A stretch of 22,822 nucleotides of DNA from Candidatus Altarchaeales archaeon ex4484_96 (lineage in GTDB: Archaea > Altiarchaeota > Altiarchaeia > IMC4 > QMZM01). Every line of letters begins with the position of its first letter. Positions within the stretch are counted from its first letter, which is position 1. A program made the translations under genes and the position numbers. Positions 1-8,068 of the stretch are shown in pieces. Where the stretch lies: contig NJDH01000009.1 in NCBI GenBank assembly GCA_002254405.1, positions 1 to 22,822 on the forward strand. Direction: 5' to 3'. The notes below the pieces were generated by a model that saw only the letters and a program-made list of their open reading frames with translations, made no database searches and was not told the origin of the DNA.

Positions 1-618
1 AAACCGGGGTATGCGTATATCGTATTTAGTGGACAGGTAGTTGATGAAAAGCTTGGATTTACTGTCCTCTGACACACCAACTACGTGTATTTTATCCTGC
101 CTGCATTTTTTAAGCAGTCGAATGTATTTTTTGCGATAAATCAGGTATTCATCGCATTCAACAGGCCTTCTTCTCGAGCAAACATGAAGGGAGCCGTCAA
201 TGAAAAGATGGGTTGGATTATGCTGCTCTAAAGCCTTAATTGCTGTATCAAACTCCATCGCGCTTCTGAGAAGCTCAATCCGTTCTTTAGTGTGTTCACC
301 ATAGTCTAAAAGGCCCATATCAACCTCTCTCACAAACCGCTCTTTACCCAGTTTACCGTCTTTTTTCTCCAAAACAAGAGCTGAGGCCTTTATTATGTAG
401 ATTGTTGCCCCAAGAACCTCCCTGATACCCTCGCCCCCGTCAACAAAGCACATCAATCCCCCGCTTATCTTATCATCCGGCTCCAACTCTATTATCAGGT
501 TTTTCTCTTTGATTTTATCCTTCACAGCATCAATTTCTGCACGGTAGTTTCTAAGCTCCATTAGTATACGGTCCCGGCATCCCCGATACTGCTTCAGCCA
601 CATAGAGTAGTGTCCCAT
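1..618 (-). CDS. nurA: DNA repair nuclease NurA (C-terminus cut by window edge)
   Basis: This frame stays open for 206 codons from the ATG at 618 to the window edge, so the C-terminal part is missing. NurA is a metal-dependent 5'-3' exonuclease/endonuclease that works with the HerA helicase in DNA end resection. Visible NurA-type signatures are FVDGGEG (residues 58-64, with D60) followed by REVLGATIYI, then LFIDGS (138-143, with D141) and VVGVSEDSKSKLF (179-191). The two Asp residues fit the family's metal ligands. An in-frame ATG at 603 (residue 6) is an alternative start; a TAA stop lies upstream at 646-648. A TATA-like TATAAGTA at about 643-650 is placed for a nearly leaderless transcript, so the gene may have its own promoter although it lies 34 bp downstream of the M50 protease gene. 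HerA and Mre11/Rad50, frequent neighbours, are not in the window. The family call rests on motif recognition. Confidence 0.82.
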   Translation of the reverse strand, partial: MGHYSMWLKQYRGCRDRILMELRNYRAEIDAVKDKIKEKNLIIELEPDDKISGGLMCFVDGGEGIREVLGATIYIIKASALVLEKKDGKLGKERFVREVDMGLLDYGEHTKERIELLRSAMEFDTAIKALEQHNPTHLFIDGSLHVCSRRRPVECDEYLIYRKKYIRLLKKCRQDKIHVVGVSEDSKSKLFINYLSTKYDIRIPRF

Positions 619-652
619 TAAACAAATAATGTGTTTTTGGTTTACTTATACA

Positions 653-1252
653 CTAAATCAGGTAGGATAATATGAAGAGGGCACCCATCAAAAAAACCAT
701 AGCAAGATAAACGGGCATGCTCCATTTTTTTATGTCAGCCCCGTCAAAGGGGTGTGTGGGAATAAGATTAAACAACCCAATCCAGGTGTTAATACTGTAT
801 CCAAGCCATGCTGTAACGCTGACCAAGGCTATAGAGGACAGTGGGGTCAGGTACAGCAGGAGGAAACCCAGGGCCAGCAACAGGTTCATAAGAGGCCCGT
901 AAAGAGCTATCCTGCCGTGTTGTTCTTCTGACATTTGACCCCCGTAGATGTGTACCGCCCCCGGGGACACCAGTATGAACCCTGCAAACGAAAAGAGTAC
1001 AGCCAAAAAAAGACCCTGGTAGTTGGCTTTAAAGTATGCGCTTAATCCGTATTTTTGGGCGAGGTATTTATGGCCGAGCTCATGTAGTGCGAAACCGAGC
1101 CCTACAGCAACCATTGATATTGGGAATGCAATCAGGAAAATCGAGAGCTCTTTTTGGGAATATAATATTGCGAATGCTATTGAAAGGATAACCCATGCTG
1201 TAAGCAGTTCCCATATCTCCCTGGGTGATATGCTGAATTTCTTTTGTTTCAT
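653..1252 (-). CDS. Site-2 protease family (M50) intramembrane metalloprotease
   Basis: This 199-residue, highly hydrophobic protein carries the two signatures of M50 site-2 proteases. HELGH at 57-61 supplies the two zinc-binding His residues and the catalytic Glu, and NLIPTHPFDGADI at 162-174 supplies the third ligand, Asp170. These enzymes cut transmembrane segments within the bilayer. I see about five or six membrane segments and no PDZ or CBS domain, so it is a minimal archaeal form. The ATG at 1252 is followed by a basic stretch (MKQKK) before the first membrane segment. It is divergent from the GbsR-type regulator gene and lies upstream of nurA on the same strand, with a 34 bp gap. Its substrate cannot be deduced from the context. 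Confidence 0.9.
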   Translation of the reverse strand: MKQKKFSISPREIWELLTAWVILSIAFAILYSQKELSIFLIAFPISMVAVGLGFALHELGHKYLAQKYGLSAYFKANYQGLFLAVLFSFAGFILVSPGAVHIYGGQMSEEQHGRIALYGPLMNLLLALGFLLLYLTPLSSIALVSVTAWLGYSINTWIGLFNLIPTHPFDGADIKKWSMPVYLAMVFLMGALFILSYLI

Positions 1253-1356
1253 TTACTGCCAGTATAGTATTAATCTGTTGTGTTTTTATAGTATGAATGG
1301 GTAAATATAATATCTTGAATATTTTAAATTTTCAGAAAAAAATAAATATAAAAAAA
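1253..1356. promoter_or_regulatory. Divergent promoter region between M50 protease and ABC operon
   Basis: This AT-rich stretch separates two divergent transcription units. On the minus strand TATAAAAA (1285-1292) lies about 36 nt from the M50 start, implying a leader of roughly 10 nt. On the plus strand TTTAAAT (1323-1329) lies about 30 nt before the ATG at 1357, the spacing expected for a leaderless archaeal transcript. I saw no clear operator palindrome, although the plus-strand product is a MarR/GbsR-like regulator that might autoregulate here. The assignment uses only consensus and spacing. Confidence 0.4.
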
Positions 1357-1860
1357 ATGGAGGCAATAGAGGAGGAGTTCACGGAATTCTTTAAAATACT
1401 AGCCAAAACATATAACGTAGGTGACCTCCAGGCAACGGTATTGAGCATCCTGTATCTTGAGCCAAAGGACATGGCCATGGAAGAAATCACCGAAAAAACA
1501 GGATACAGTCTGGCATCCATATCAAACACCATGAAAATGCTTGTTGCCTTGGGCATAGTGCGCAGAGTAAAAAAACCAGGAACCAAAAAGGTGTTCTTTT
1601 ATATGGAAAAGGACCTTATGAGGCTAAACAAGAATAAAATCAAGGCAGCATACGAGCACATAATAGAGCCAGGTAAACAGATGCTCCCAAAAATAATCGA
1701 AAAATACCGCAACAAAGTGACAGATGAGAAATCGAAAAAGAAGCTTATGATAATCGAAAACTACTATTTCCAGATGATACAGTTCGATGAACTTTTAAGG
1801 GAAATGGATAAAAGATTAGAGCAAATGAGCGCAGAGAATATTAAAAGATTGAATATTTAA
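1357..1860 (+). CDS. GbsR/MarR-like winged-helix transcriptional regulator
   Basis: The 167-residue protein from the ATG at 1357 opens with EEEFTEFFKILAKTY, the usual beginning of GbsR-type (COG1510) regulators. A winged helix follows at about residues 18-95: LQATVLSILYL, then EEITEKTGYSLASISNTMKML as the helix-turn-helix, then a wing (VRRVKKPGTKKVFFY). The C-terminal half (about 100-167) is charged and helical, probably for dimerisation. An in-frame ATG at 1297 would add 20 residues rich in Lys, Asn and Ile; I reject it because it lies upstream of the TATA-like TTTAAAT at 1323-1329 and adds nothing family-like. It is the first gene of the operon, 17 bp before the ABC ATPase, and probably controls that operon. 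The effector is unknown. Confidence 0.83.
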   Translation: MEAIEEEFTEFFKILAKTYNVGDLQATVLSILYLEPKDMAMEEITEKTGYSLASISNTMKMLVALGIVRRVKKPGTKKVFFYMEKDLMRLNKNKIKAAYEHIIEPGKQMLPKIIEKYRNKVTDEKSKKKLMIIENYYFQMIQFDELLREMDKRLEQMSAENIKRLNI

Positions 1861-1877
1861 CAAAAAAAACATAGATA

Positions 1878-2627
1878 ATGGATAAAATGCCTGAGGAAAA
1901 AACAAGAGAACCAATAATCGAGCTCGTCGACGTCTGGAAGATATACAAGATGGGTGAAGTCGAGGTTAAGGCCCTGCGGGGGCTGAGCCTTGACATATAC
2001 CCCCAGGAGTTCGTTGCAATAATGGGACCATCTGGCTCAGGTAAATCAACTCTCATGAACATGATAGGCTGCCTTGACGTCCCCACCAAGGGAAAGGTTT
2101 ACCTTGAAAACAAAGACATATCCCAGCTTTATGAGAGTGATCTGGCCCAGATAAGAGGTCAGATAATAGGATTCGTGTTCCAGACATTCAATCTCATGCC
2201 CTCCCTATCAGCTCTCGAAAACGTAATGCTTCCTATGACCTTCCAGGGGGTAGATAGAAGAGATAGGGAGAAACGAGGGAGAAATCTTCTAACGATGGTA
2301 GGGCTCGAGCAAAGGATGAACCACAAACCGACAGAACTATCAGGCGGGCAACAACAGAGGGTCGCAATCGCAAGAGCGCTTGCCAACGACCCTGATGTCA
2401 TACTAGCCGATGAGCCAACAGGAAACCTAGACTCCAAAACAGGTAAAGAGGTTATGGACATGCTCACCAGACTGCATCGGGAGGAAGGAAAAACTATTGT
2501 AATGGTCACACACGACCCAAGCCTTTCAACCTATGTGGAAAGAATCATCCAAATAATGGACGGTAAAACAACAGAACACTTAAACCACAACCATAAATAT
2601 GGAGGTATAGAAGATGAAAAAAAATAA
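1878..2627 (+). CDS. ABC transporter ATP-binding protein (MacB/LolD family)
   Basis: This 249-residue nucleotide-binding subunit has every canonical motif: Walker A GPSGSGKST (50-58), Q-loop Q102 in FQTFNLMPSLSALENV, signature LSGGQ (154-158), Walker B VILADE (174-179, catalytic E179), D-loop NLDS and switch H212 in VTHD. The LIGxxFQxxNLxPxLxxxENVxLP pattern and the ADEPTGNLDS motif place it in the MacB/LolD/FtsE group, which work with FtsX-type permeases as mechanotransmission exporters or lipoprotein-handling machines. The two permeases at 3944 and 5170 fit this exactly. Met4 (1887) is an alternative start. The gene ends overlapping the next one by 14 bp, so translation is probably coupled. 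Confidence 0.95.
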   Translation: MDKMPEEKTREPIIELVDVWKIYKMGEVEVKALRGLSLDIYPQEFVAIMGPSGSGKSTLMNMIGCLDVPTKGKVYLENKDISQLYESDLAQIRGQIIGFVFQTFNLMPSLSALENVMLPMTFQGVDRRDREKRGRNLLTMVGLEQRMNHKPTELSGGQQQRVAIARALANDPDVILADEPTGNLDSKTGKEVMDMLTRLHREEGKTIVMVTHDPSLSTYVERIIQIMDGKTTEHLNHNHKYGGIEDEKK

Positions 2628-3930
2628 AATATGGGCTATAATATGCTTGAATTTTTTGTTATTGAACACCGCAGTTGCTGATGTGAGAGTAGACTCCTAC
2701 TACATGGACGACTACTACATTGAGGCAGGAGACGAGCTTACCATGTACTTTAAGTTTCATAGGGTCCCGATAACATCTCTTGTGGGATTACAGGAGAAGG
2801 TCACCTACGGGGCGGGCGATACAAAGATAATACAAGCCGAGTCCCCAGAAGACTATTATATGGTGAAAATCACACCCGACAGCGAGATGTCTGAGAAATA
2901 CATATTATTAAGCAACAGCCAGAAAAAAATAGGTCATCTATCTGTCGGGGAAAACTGGGGGTCCAAGTTCGAGGTCAAGATAGCTCAGGACGCGCCGGCA
3001 GCGACATACGATATGATTCTGAAGATATACAAGACAGACCCTGAATACGAAAGCGAGGAGGTTGTATTCCAGGAACCCTTCGAAATAAGTGTCAGAGGCG
3101 TGCCGCAAATAGACCTTGATGCCGTGAACAAGATGAGCATCGGCTCCACAGGAGATTTAACCCTGAGGGTCAACAACAAGGGAGGCGGCGTAGCCAAAGA
3201 CGTTAAAGTGGATTTGGATTTAAGCACACCCTTCACGCCAGTGGGTTCATCGATGGAATACATTGGGACCATAGAACCGGGCGCTTCGGTATCTCTCTCT
3301 TTTATGGTTTCGGTTTCCGCCACAGCAGAGGTTAAAACCCATAACGTGCCGGTCACAATATCATACAAGGATGATAACGGAACACCAAGTACTGTGTCGA
3401 CTAACCTTGGGGTGCAGATTGATTCAACACCCGAGCTTGCCTTCGGACTGGACCAGGTGGATGAGCTGGCTCCAGGAGTAAGCGGCAACGTGATATTAAC
3501 CATATCAAACGAGGGATTCGTTGACGCAAAATTTTTGAAATTTACCTTACAGGAGAGTGAAGACTACGAAATCCACTCGATAAACGAAATCTATGTCGGG
3601 AACCTTGACTCAGATGACATAGAAACAGACGAGTTCAGCATAAGAATAGCCGACGGATTTAATGAGCAGCAGGTGCCCCTGAAGGTCAAGCTCACCTACA
3701 AAGGCGAGGGAAGCGACACCACCTATACTAAGGAGAGCGAGGTGAACATCAGCATCAAATCAAGAGCCGAATACGATGCTAAACACCAAACTAACGGAAC
3801 AGACGATACGATAGTCATGGCACTAATAGCGATACCGGCCCTGTTTATTGTATTGCTGGTCATCTGGTTCGTATACAAGCTGTTTGGCTTCGTAACCAGC
3901 TTCATAAACAGGAAACTATTCGCCAGATAA
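2614..3930 (+). CDS. Membrane-anchored CARDB/S-layer-type (COG1361-like) exporter-associated protein
   Basis: This 438-residue protein has a Sec-type signal peptide (basic MKKNK, hydrophobic core, likely cut after AVA at 20-22) and one C-terminal membrane helix (about 399-423) followed by a short basic tail, so the body is extracytoplasmic and anchored at its C terminus. The body is beta-rich, with at least two Ig-like segments of CARDB/NEW3 type: MSIGSTGDLTLRVNNKGGG with KDVKVDLDL, and LAPGVSGNVILTISNEG with VDAKFLKFTL. Such domains occur in archaeal COG1361 S-layer-related proteins. The ATG at 2614 follows a GGAGGT site inside the ATPase gene, with a 14 bp overlap. Its position between ATPase and permeases suggests a dedicated surface subunit of the ABC system, perhaps acting as adaptor or substrate receptor. 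Specific function is unknown. Confidence 0.8.
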   Translation: MKKNKIWAIICLNFLLLNTAVADVRVDSYYMDDYYIEAGDELTMYFKFHRVPITSLVGLQEKVTYGAGDTKIIQAESPEDYYMVKITPDSEMSEKYILLSNSQKKIGHLSVGENWGSKFEVKIAQDAPAATYDMILKIYKTDPEYESEEVVFQEPFEISVRGVPQIDLDAVNKMSIGSTGDLTLRVNNKGGGVAKDVKVDLDLSTPFTPVGSSMEYIGTIEPGASVSLSFMVSVSATAEVKTHNVPVTISYKDDNGTPSTVSTNLGVQIDSTPELAFGLDQVDELAPGVSGNVILTISNEGFVDAKFLKFTLQESEDYEIHSINEIYVGNLDSDDIETDEFSIRIADGFNEQQVPLKVKLTYKGEGSDTTYTKESEVNISIKSRAEYDAKHQTNGTDDTIVMALIAIPALFIVLLVIWFVYKLFGFVTSFINRKLFAR

Positions 3931-3943
3931 TATTGCATATGAG

Positions 3944-5164
3944 ATGATTGAAGACTACTTCAAGCTTGCAATAGACGGGATAAAGCACAGGAAGCTTAGA
4001 ACAGGGCTCACGATGATGGGCGTTTTTGTCGGAATCATCGCAGTGGTAGCGCTGATATCGCTGGGTCAGGGACTGCAAAACCTGATAAACGAACAATTCG
4101 AGAGCGTTGGAGGGGATAAGCTAAGCGTTATCCCGGGCGGGGAGGACGCCCTTATGGCCGGGGTACCTGGCTCGGAGCTGGTTTCAGCCAAACTCCATGA
4201 AAGCGATCTGGAAGTAATCGAGAGGGTCAGGGGAGTGGATAAAGCCGCAGGCACGATTATGAGCACGGGCATAGTGGAAATATGCGGTAAAAAGAAAGTT
4301 GTCACAGTCTTTGGCATACCCACCGAACCCGAGAGACTCAGTCTATTAAAGGAGCTAGACTACTTTCAGATAGAGGAGGGACGTTACCTGAAGCAGGGAG
4401 ATAAATACAAGGCCCATATTGCTGCTAAAACCTGCGATGTGCTGGATGAGGAACTGGATGTCGGCGACAAGCTAACGCTGGAGGGACATCAATTTGATAT
4501 CGTAGGCAAAAACAAGGAAACTGGAACGCCAGTACATGACCAAAAAATAAGCATACCCCTGGAAACAGCCCAAGACGTATTTAACAAAACAGACGAGTAC
4601 TCAATGATTTCCATCAAGATAGATGAAGGCGCAGACATAAACGAGGTAGAAGAAAGAATAGAGGAAAGGCTGAGAAAACACAGGGATGTTGAGGAGGGAA
4701 AAGAAGACTTCGCCGTTGAAAGCCCGCAGAGCCTGCTTGGGGTCTTTCTTGACATAATAAACATGGTGACCCTTGTCCTGGCCGGGATAGCGGGTATTTC
4801 CCTGATAGTCGGGGGCATAGGTATAATGACAACCATGTACACCTCGGTGCTTGAGAGAACCAGGCAGATTGGCATAATGAAATCCGTTGGAGCAAGAAAC
4901 TCGGACATACTATTGATGTTTGTCATAGAGGCGGGGTTGCTGGGACTGGTTGGGGGGGTAATCGGCGTCATATTGGGAATATTATTAAGCCTGGGGGGGG
5001 AATATCTGGTAAGAATGTATATTGTAACATATAGCATATACGTCTCAAGCGAACTGGTTGTTGGAGCCATCATGTTCTCGTTTCTAATCGGATGCATATC
5101 AGGTTACTTCCCGGCTAAAAGAGCCTCGGAAATGAAGCCAGTGGATGCGCTAAGATATAGATAA
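3944..5164 (+). CDS. ABC transporter permease, MacB/FtsX type (first paralogue)
   Basis: This 406-residue protein has the MacB/LolC/FtsX layout: one N-terminal membrane helix (about 20-42, in RTGLTMMGVFVGIIAVVALISL), a large extracytoplasmic MacB_PCD-like domain (about 45-265), then three C-terminal helices with the FtsX signature (SVLERTRQIGIMKSVGARNSDI) and the terminal FPAKRASEMKPVDALRYR. It starts 13 bp after the surface-protein gene and ends 5 bp before its paralogue. Unlike MacB it has no fused ATPase; the ATPase is encoded at 1878. With the gene at 5170 it probably forms the heterodimeric transmembrane part of one transporter. Substrate unknown. Confidence 0.93.
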   Translation: MIEDYFKLAIDGIKHRKLRTGLTMMGVFVGIIAVVALISLGQGLQNLINEQFESVGGDKLSVIPGGEDALMAGVPGSELVSAKLHESDLEVIERVRGVDKAAGTIMSTGIVEICGKKKVVTVFGIPTEPERLSLLKELDYFQIEEGRYLKQGDKYKAHIAAKTCDVLDEELDVGDKLTLEGHQFDIVGKNKETGTPVHDQKISIPLETAQDVFNKTDEYSMISIKIDEGADINEVEERIEERLRKHRDVEEGKEDFAVESPQSLLGVFLDIINMVTLVLAGIAGISLIVGGIGIMTTMYTSVLERTRQIGIMKSVGARNSDILLMFVIEAGLLGLVGGVIGVILGILLSLGGEYLVRMYIVTYSIYVSSELVVGAIMFSFLIGCISGYFPAKRASEMKPVDALRYR

Positions 5165-5169
5165 AAAAA

Positions 5170-6381
5170 ATGATTGATGATTTTTTTAAGATATCCCTAA
5201 GGGGATTGAAAAACAAGGGCATCAGAAGCTGGCTTACCATGGTAGGCATCTTTGTGGGAATAGCAGCCATAGTATCTCTTATTTCGCTGGGTGAGGGGCT
5301 GCAGAATGCAATGTTTGAACAGTTTGAGATGCTGGGCTATGATTTAATATATGTGATGCCCGGCTCATCACTCGCCTCAGTATACACTACAAGCAGCAAG
5401 CTAACAGACCAAGACCTTGAAATAATCAAAGATGTCAGGGGTGTGGAGATAGCAGGCGGTTTCGTTACCAAACTCGCTCAGATAGAATACCGGGGGGAGA
5501 TAGAATACGCCTGGGTTTCAGGCATGGGAGTGGAAACCCAGGAAATTTTCCTGGACGGAACCGGCATAGAGATGGTGAAAGGCAGAGACAGATTCAGGGA
5601 AGGAGACACCTACAAAGCCGCGGTAGGATACGAGTACTGGTCCGGTAACGTATTTGAGAAACCTGTTGGGGTTGGAGACCGGATAAAAATAAACGGAAAA
5701 AAATTTGAGATAATAGGAGAGATAAGCAGAATAGGCAATTCCGATGACGACAGAAACATCTACATACTCATGGACACGGCAGAGGAATTATTTGATGTGG
5801 AAAACGAGTATATTACGATTATGGCCAGAGTCAAGCCCAACTACGACATTGAGAAGGTTGCAGATGAGATAAAAAAGGAGATAAGGCGAGATAGGGGCCT
5901 AAAGGAAGGAGAAGAAGACTTTCAGGTTCAGACCATGCAACAGCTAGTTGACTCAGTCAGCATAATACTTGACGCAGTGCAGGCTGTTGTAATCGGGATA
6001 GCATTCATCTCGTTGTTTGTGGGGGGGCTTGGAATAATGAATACTATGTATACCTCGGTGCTTGAGAGAACACAGGAAATAGGTGTTATGAAGGCCGTGG
6101 GAGCCAAGAACTCTGATATACTGGTGCTGTTTATGATAGAATCAGGCACTATTGGTTTGGTGGGTGGATTAGTAGGATGTGTCATAGGCGGCGGACTCAG
6201 CAAGGGGGTTGAATACATTGCGGCTTTATTATTAGACCAAGTGTTGATTAAAGCAAGCCTCACTCCTGAGCTGATAATAGGGTCGCTGGCTTTCTCGTTT
6301 ATCGTTGGCTGCATCTCTGGAATGCTGCCGGCAAGGCAGGCATCACAGCTGAAACCCGTTGACGCACTAAGATACGAGTAG
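5170..6381 (+). CDS. ABC transporter permease, MacB/FtsX type (second paralogue)
   Basis: This 403-residue protein is a tandem paralogue of the preceding permease. It shares the N-terminal MIxDxFKxxxxGxKxxxxRxxLTM pattern, the FtsX core (GIMNTMYTSVLERTQEIGVMKAVGAKNSDI) and the ending KPVDALRYE. The central extracytoplasmic domain (about 45-260) diverges most, as expected if the two copies bind different faces of a substrate or partner. Three C-terminal membrane segments are visible. It is the last gene of the operon and its stop at 6379-6381 is one base from the stop of the convergent PAC2 gene, leaving no room for a separate terminator. Confidence 0.93.
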   Translation: MIDDFFKISLRGLKNKGIRSWLTMVGIFVGIAAIVSLISLGEGLQNAMFEQFEMLGYDLIYVMPGSSLASVYTTSSKLTDQDLEIIKDVRGVEIAGGFVTKLAQIEYRGEIEYAWVSGMGVETQEIFLDGTGIEMVKGRDRFREGDTYKAAVGYEYWSGNVFEKPVGVGDRIKINGKKFEIIGEISRIGNSDDDRNIYILMDTAEELFDVENEYITIMARVKPNYDIEKVADEIKKEIRRDRGLKEGEEDFQVQTMQQLVDSVSIILDAVQAVVIGIAFISLFVGGLGIMNTMYTSVLERTQEIGVMKAVGAKNSDILVLFMIESGTIGLVGGLVGCVIGGGLSKGVEYIAALLLDQVLIKASLTPELIIGSLAFSFIVGCISGMLPARQASQLKPVDALRYE

Positions 6382-6382
6382 A

Positions 6383-7144
6383 TTAGCGGATGTATGTTGG
6401 CTGGTCCGCGGAAAACTGGCGGTCCATGGCTTTCTTTTGCTCATCAATCATCTTGCTTACCTTCGCCATCTGGTCCTCGGTCTCCTTGGCTTTCTCGGCC
6501 AGCTTAGTCATATCCACATCAATGCCAAGTATGCTCGTAAGAACCTTAAGTACCGCCTCAGCCGATTTAGCGTCAATAATCTGGCCGTGGGTTTCACCCA
6601 TCAAACAGGCAGCCTCAATCCCCCTGCTCAATCCTAAACCCAAAAGAAGACCTGATGCCCCAAATATCGCACCAGAGCCCCGAAAAACCACACCATGCTT
6701 TCCAAGCTCGTCAACGAACTTTTTGCTTGTGGCCGCTCCATAGACCCTGGGATTCTGGGTTATGTTACCCGTACCAAGCCCCCCAAGCGTGAATATTTTA
6801 TTAACCCCCAGTTCCACGGCAATATCAAGTGTTTTATCGGAAAGCCTGTACTGGCTTTCAGGGGTCAAACCCTGGAAACCACCCAACAAGAGAAGAATAT
6901 CGCTTTTATCGTTTTTCCAGTAATAGAGGCTCATGTTGACTAACTCAACGGTGTTGTCCTCCAAGATGTTCACCTGAGGCGGTAGATAATAGGAGTTTAT
7001 TTCAGCCAGCTTTACTCCGCCCAGCTCATCCAGCAGATGGTCTCCCGCCAGTTTACCCACCAGACCAATCCCGGGAAGTCCCTCGATTAACACCGGATTA
7101 TTCAACTTAGGCTCCTTCATTATCCTGACCTCAATATCATCCAT
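6383..7144 (-). CDS. PAC2-family proteasome assembly chaperone homologue (PbaB-like)
   Basis: This 253-residue protein belongs to the archaeal PAC2 family (COG2047-like), related to eukaryotic proteasome assembly chaperone 2 and to Pyrococcus PbaA/PbaB. Typical features are PVLIEGLPGIGLVGKLAGDHLL (about 18-39), a strand with LLLLGGFQGLTPESQYRLSD, then KIFTLGGLGTG and GASGLLLGLGLSRGIEAACLMGETHG. The last 45 or so residues (TKLAEKAKETEDQMAKVSKM onward) are charged and probably coiled coil. In archaea such proteins have been linked to binding proteasome alpha subunits or assembly intermediates, but a proteasomal role here is inferred from the family; no proteasome gene is nearby. It is convergent with the ABC operon and divergent from the radical SAM gene (33 bp between starts). 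Confidence 0.85.
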   Translation of the reverse strand: MDDIEVRIMKEPKLNNPVLIEGLPGIGLVGKLAGDHLLDELGGVKLAEINSYYLPPQVNILEDNTVELVNMSLYYWKNDKSDILLLLGGFQGLTPESQYRLSDKTLDIAVELGVNKIFTLGGLGTGNITQNPRVYGAATSKKFVDELGKHGVVFRGSGAIFGASGLLLGLGLSRGIEAACLMGETHGQIIDAKSAEAVLKVLTSILGIDVDMTKLAEKAKETEDQMAKVSKMIDEQKKAMDRQFSADQPTYIR

Positions 7145-7177
7145 TTTAATGTAATTATTCGCTTTACTTATTATTTC
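7145..7177. promoter_or_regulatory. Short divergent promoter, PAC2 gene / radical SAM gene
   Basis: Only 33 AT-rich bases separate two divergent start codons. TAATTATT (7152-7159) lies about 23 nt before the plus-strand ATG, and AATAATAA (minus strand, about 7168-7176) lies about 27 nt before the minus-strand ATG. Both spacings suit leaderless transcripts with interleaved TATA boxes. The evidence is spacing and composition only. Confidence 0.35.
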
Positions 7178-8068
7178 ATGCAGTGCATAAAAATGGGTTT
7201 AGAGCCGTTAGATAGGTACTATAAAATATTATCCAGCCAGGAGAAAGCAAGATACCTGATGGCCGGCGAGCTGGATGAGAAGATACAGAGCGCTAAGGAA
7301 ATATTTAGGAAATGCTGTTTTTGCGAAAGACGCTGCCACATCAACAGGGAAATAGGGGAAAAAGGATACTGTGGGGTGAGTGAGGCAAGGATTAGCTCCG
7401 AATTCATCCACATAGGGGAGGAATCTCCTCTTGTGCCCTCACATACTATTTTTTTCAGCGGGTGTAGCTTTCATTGCGTTTACTGCCAGAACTACGATAT
7501 AAGCTATTATCCCGGGAGGGGAATACACTATAAACCAGATAAACTGGCTCAGTTAATAAAAAACAAAACAGCCCGAAACGTTAACTGGGTTGGAGGAGAG
7601 CCCACATCCAGTATATTGTACATCCTTGAGGTCTTAAATCACCTGGATAAAAACACACCCCAGATATTCAACAGCAACATGTATCTCACAGAAGAATCAA
7701 TGAATCTGCTTGACGGCGTAATAGACGTGTATCTCACGGACTTCAAGTACGGGAACGACAGGTGTGCATCTAGATTATCTGATGTGAGAGAGTATATGAG
7801 AATAACTGAAAGAAACCATTTAATAGCAAGAAAGCAGGCAGAGATGATAATCAGGCATCTTGTTTTACCCGGACACATTGAATGCTGCACTAAACCCCTG
7901 CTGGATTGGATTAAACATAATCTAACAAATGTTTACGTTAATGTCATGGGACAATATCGGCCGATGTATCGAGCCAACGAATACGAGGAAATAAGAAGGC
8001 CACTGCAAGCCAGCGAATTTAATGAAGCCATCAGCTACGCGAGGAACCTGGGTTTGACTTTGATTTAA
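7178..8068 (+). CDS. PflX-like radical SAM protein (pyruvate-formate-lyase-activase-like, COG1313)
   Basis: This 296-residue protein has the radical SAM cluster motif CSFHCVYC (C96, C100, C103), which binds a 4Fe-4S cluster and S-adenosylmethionine. An N-terminal cysteine set (C46, C47, C49, C53, C65 in CCFCERRC...GYCGV) could bind a second cluster or zinc. The arrangement, with EESPLVPSHTIFFSGCSFHC before the motif and WVGGEPTSSILYILE after it, matches COG1313/PflX rather than true PflA. Substrate and reaction are unknown, and no glycyl-radical enzyme is visible nearby. Met6 (7193) is an alternative start. The last 38 bp overlap the 3' end of the VanZ-like gene on the other strand. Confidence 0.85.
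   Translation: MQCIKMGLEPLDRYYKILSSQEKARYLMAGELDEKIQSAKEIFRKCCFCERRCHINREIGEKGYCGVSEARISSEFIHIGEESPLVPSHTIFFSGCSFHCVYCQNYDISYYPGRGIHYKPDKLAQLIKNKTARNVNWVGGEPTSSILYILEVLNHLDKNTPQIFNSNMYLTEESMNLLDGVIDVYLTDFKYGNDRCASRLSDVREYMRITERNHLIARKQAEMIIRHLVLPGHIECCTKPLLDWIKHNLTNVYVNVMGQYRPMYRANEYEEIRRPLQASEFNEAISYARNLGLTLI

Noticed and set aside
1297..1356. Upstream ATG adding 20 residues to the GbsR-type regulator
   Set aside because: It precedes the likely TATA element and adds only low-complexity Lys/Asn/Ile sequence; the family begins at EEEFTEFF.
4489..5097. A 202-codon minus-strand open frame across the first permease
   Set aside because: It lies fully inside a well-supported permease gene and has the Ser/Pro/Thr-rich composition of an antisense shadow, with no family motif.
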